The notes beneath the pieces are model-generated. The model did no database searches, was not told the origin of the DNA, and saw only the letters and a program-made list of their open reading frames with translations. A stretch of 7,152 bases of DNA, taken from Actinomycetes bacterium. Its GTDB lineage: Bacteria; Actinomycetota; Actinomycetes; Mycobacteriales; Micromonosporaceae. Numbering within the stretch: position 1 is the first letter of the stretch; each line of letters begins with the position of its first letter. Position numbers and translations under genes: made by a program. Positions 5,773 through 7,152 of this stretch are shown piece after piece. The DNA is taken from contig JAEZGP010000462.1 of NCBI GenBank assembly GCA_023437285.1, forward strand, positions 1 to 7,152, read 5' to 3'.

Positions 5773-6233
5773 GGTCCCTCGATCTTGATCTGACCGATCG
5801 GCGTACCCGGCGGCAGGTCGCGCAGCTGCTGGTGCAGCTGGCCCGCGATATTGATCGAGACAACGAAGTCCTCGACGGTGATGTTCGCCACATCGAACGA
5901 GCCGCCGAGCACGGGCGGCGGCATGAAGTCGAACACCTGGTCCGGGCCGAGGCTGAGCCCGCGCCGCTGCGCGGCCTCGGCGAGCGGGGCGAGCAGGTAC
6001 CGGTTCTGCCCGTCCTCGGTGGCAAGGTCAAGCTCCAGGGCTTCGCGCGTGGGCCAGCACAGCTTCACGTCGCCCTCGATGGTGTCCAGGAACCACCACC
6101 CCTGCGGCGAGGAGAGAAAAACATCCCCGAAGTACGAGGTGAACTGCGGGGCGAGCCCGTCGATGGGCAGCCAGCGCCACCCCGCGAGCGCGGCCTCGTA
6201 CTGCTTCTCGCTGAACGTCCTGGTCCATTCCAC
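5769..6233 (-). CDS. Tdi1/DUF1851-like protein (immunity-type fold)
   Basis: A 154-residue soluble protein without signal peptide or membrane segment. Its pattern resembles the DUF1851 family, now called T6SS immunity protein Tdi1 C-terminal domain. It has an N-terminal WLPIDGLAPQFTSYFGDVFL stretch (21-40), a GWWFLDTIEGDV strand pair (45-56), a MPPPVLGGSFDVANI segment (104-118), and a C-terminal VVSINIAGQLHQQLRDLPPG block (124-143). Members include immunity proteins of polymorphic toxin systems and many orphans kept in SUKH-like accessory sets. No toxin is visible beside it. The start is taken as GTG 6233; no Shine-Dalgarno site is obvious. The gene sits 23 bases after the membrane-protein gene and overlaps the acetyltransferase by four bases, so all three are likely one operon. 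The family call is from pattern memory and is moderate. Confidence 0.6.
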   Translation of the reverse strand: MEWTRTFSEKQYEAALAGWRWLPIDGLAPQFTSYFGDVFLSSPQGWWFLDTIEGDVKLCWPTREALELDLATEDGQNRYLLAPLAEAAQRRGLSLGPDQVFDFMPPPVLGGSFDVANITVEDFVVSINIAGQLHQQLRDLPPGTPIGQIKIEGP

Positions 6234-6256
6234 GCCGCCAGTATGTCCCGCCGCCG

Positions 6257-7039
6257 TCAGGACAGGTGGAGCACCACCGCGTCGCCGGTACGGGTGATCC
6301 GCGCGGTGTGCTCGTGCCAGTCGAGGAGCCCACCGACCGGCTTGTCGTAGGAACCGTCGTAGTTCTCCTGCCAGCCAGTCCCGACCAGGTGCGCGGCCAG
6401 CCGCTCGGCGACCTCGTCGGCCGCCTGCCCCTGCGCCCCGGTGACGGTGACGAGCACGTCGCAGTACCCGCCGCCGCAGCGGCGCTCCTCACCGGCCACC
6501 GCGAGCCCGGCCGGCAGGGGCAGCACCTCCGCCGCCTCGGCCTGCGACCGCAGCGTCGACAGGCTGCGATGCCCGTCGGACGTCACGGCGAACCCGATGA
6601 CGGCCACGACCAGCGCCCCGACCGCGAGGGCGCCGGCCCCGATCGCGTACCGCCGGGTGGTCTGGTCGGTCCGCGACCGGTCCCAGGCCAGCCCGAGGGC
6701 ACACAGCGGGTACGCCACCATCGCGTACGCGAACATCCAGTCGTGCCGCGGCGGCGCGATGGTGCCCGGCTGCCAGGTCGACAGGGCGTAGAGCACCGGT
6801 ACCGCGACGGCCAGCACGATGGCGAGCGGCCGGGCGAGCCGGCTCCGCGCGGCACCCAACCAGATGAACAGCGGCGCCACAAACGGCCCGGCGATCAGTA
6901 CGTGGGCGGACACGAACCGCCACTGGCGGGCGGCCACGCACAGCAGCACCACCAGGCCGAGGGCCAGCAGCGGCCGCGACCGGCCGCCGCGCAGCCACCT
7001 CACCAGCTGCCCAGTCATCGACGTGCGCCGCGCCTCCAT
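6257..7039 (-). CDS. Five-helix membrane protein with outer C-terminal domain, function unknown
   Basis: A 260-residue protein I do not recognise as a named family. Five hydrophobic helices are visible at about residues 23-38, 44-63, 70-88, 100-118 and 131-153. Positive charges cluster at the N-terminus, after helix 2 (ARSRLAR) and after helix 4 (DRSRTDQTTRR), which places the N-terminus inside and the C-terminus outside. The external domain (about 154-260) contains CGGGYC (Cys188, Cys193), possibly a disulfide. It continues with VLVTVTG, an amphipathic helix (AADEVAERLAAHL) and GW, the look of a small alpha/beta lipoprotein-like domain. The ATG at 7039 is preferred because a promoter-like pair lies directly upstream; an ATG at 7018 would remove seven residues. 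It is the first gene of the likely operon with the Tdi1-like protein and the acetyltransferase. Confidence 0.8.
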   Translation of the reverse strand: MEARRTSMTGQLVRWLRGGRSRPLLALGLVVLLCVAARQWRFVSAHVLIAGPFVAPLFIWLGAARSRLARPLAIVLAVAVPVLYALSTWQPGTIAPPRHDWMFAYAMVAYPLCALGLAWDRSRTDQTTRRYAIGAGALAVGALVVAVIGFAVTSDGHRSLSTLRSQAEAAEVLPLPAGLAVAGEERRCGGGYCDVLVTVTGAQGQAADEVAERLAAHLVGTGWQENYDGSYDKPVGGLLDWHEHTARITRTGDAVVLHLS

Positions 7040-7047
7040 GACGACCG

Positions 7048-7077
7048 ACTATGACAGGCGACCGGCGCTGGTGTCAG
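7048..7077 (-). promoter_or_regulatory. Candidate promoter of the membrane protein operon
   Basis: On the minus strand CTGACA (7077 to 7072, five of six bases of TTGACA) and CATAGT (7053 to 7048) are 18 bases apart. The ATG at 7039 begins eight bases after the -10, so transcription would start at or next to the initiation codon. No purine-rich ribosome site is present, so a leaderless mRNA is plausible. Confidence 0.4.
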
Positions 7078-7152
7078 AGCGGCTTGTTGTACCGGGTCAC
7101 GGTTGAGCGGTACATCCGATATGAAGTGTGGATGATTCGTAATGTTCCTAAC
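7078..7152. other. Intergenic end of the window
   Basis: The last 75 bases are less GC-rich than the rest. They hold no credible open frame, tRNA or strong promoter pair that I can see. They are probably the spacer to a gene outside the window. Confidence 0.5.

Noticed and set aside
1..7152. CRISPR arrays, tRNA or rRNA genes, insertion sequences or prophage genes
   Set aside because: No regularly spaced repeats, cloverleaf, transposase motif or flanking inverted repeats were seen on either strand.

Overview
The window is very GC-rich DNA with strong codon-position bias, GTG as well as ATG starts, Shine-Dalgarno sites of the AGGAG/GGGAG kind, and an IdeR/DmdR-type iron box. This points to a high-GC actinomycete. 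The protein styles suggest Micromonosporaceae or a relative, but that is inference. It is a chromosomal-looking stretch of seven genes with no tRNA, rRNA, CRISPR array or insertion sequence. The longest gene-free stretch is about 215 bases.

Layout from left to right. (1) Positions 1-35 are a G-run/C-run hairpin with 21 C's in a row, directly after the stop of the first gene. (2) On the minus strand, 2280 to 36, lies a probable two-gene operon. It encodes a three-part protein (XRE helix-turn-helix, an uncharacterised beta-rich middle, and a complete peptide deformylase domain), then a CPBP-family membrane protease-like protein 13 bases downstream. (3) Positions 2281-2495 are a divergent control region with a strong iron box (2424-2442). 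(4) On the plus strand are a FhuF-type 2Fe-2S ferric-siderophore reductase (2496-3281) and a topaquinone copper amine oxidase (3314-5224). The amine oxidase has its own candidate promoter across the end of fhuF. (5) On the minus strand, 7039 to 5221, a second cluster encodes a five-helix membrane protein with an outer C-terminal domain, a Tdi1/DUF1851-like protein, and a GNAT acetyltransferase. Its last stop codon interlocks with that of the amine oxidase at a shared CTAG.

Functionally, fhuF is probably repressed by iron-loaded IdeR/DmdR and releases iron from imported siderophores. The amine oxidase converts primary amines to aldehydes, ammonia and hydrogen peroxide and is probably a separate transcription unit. 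The least understood element is the XRE-deformylase fusion with its membrane-protease neighbour. All three deformylase motifs are intact, so it looks like an active N-formyl-methionine-processing enzyme joined to a DNA-binding domain. What it senses or controls cannot be read from the sequence.
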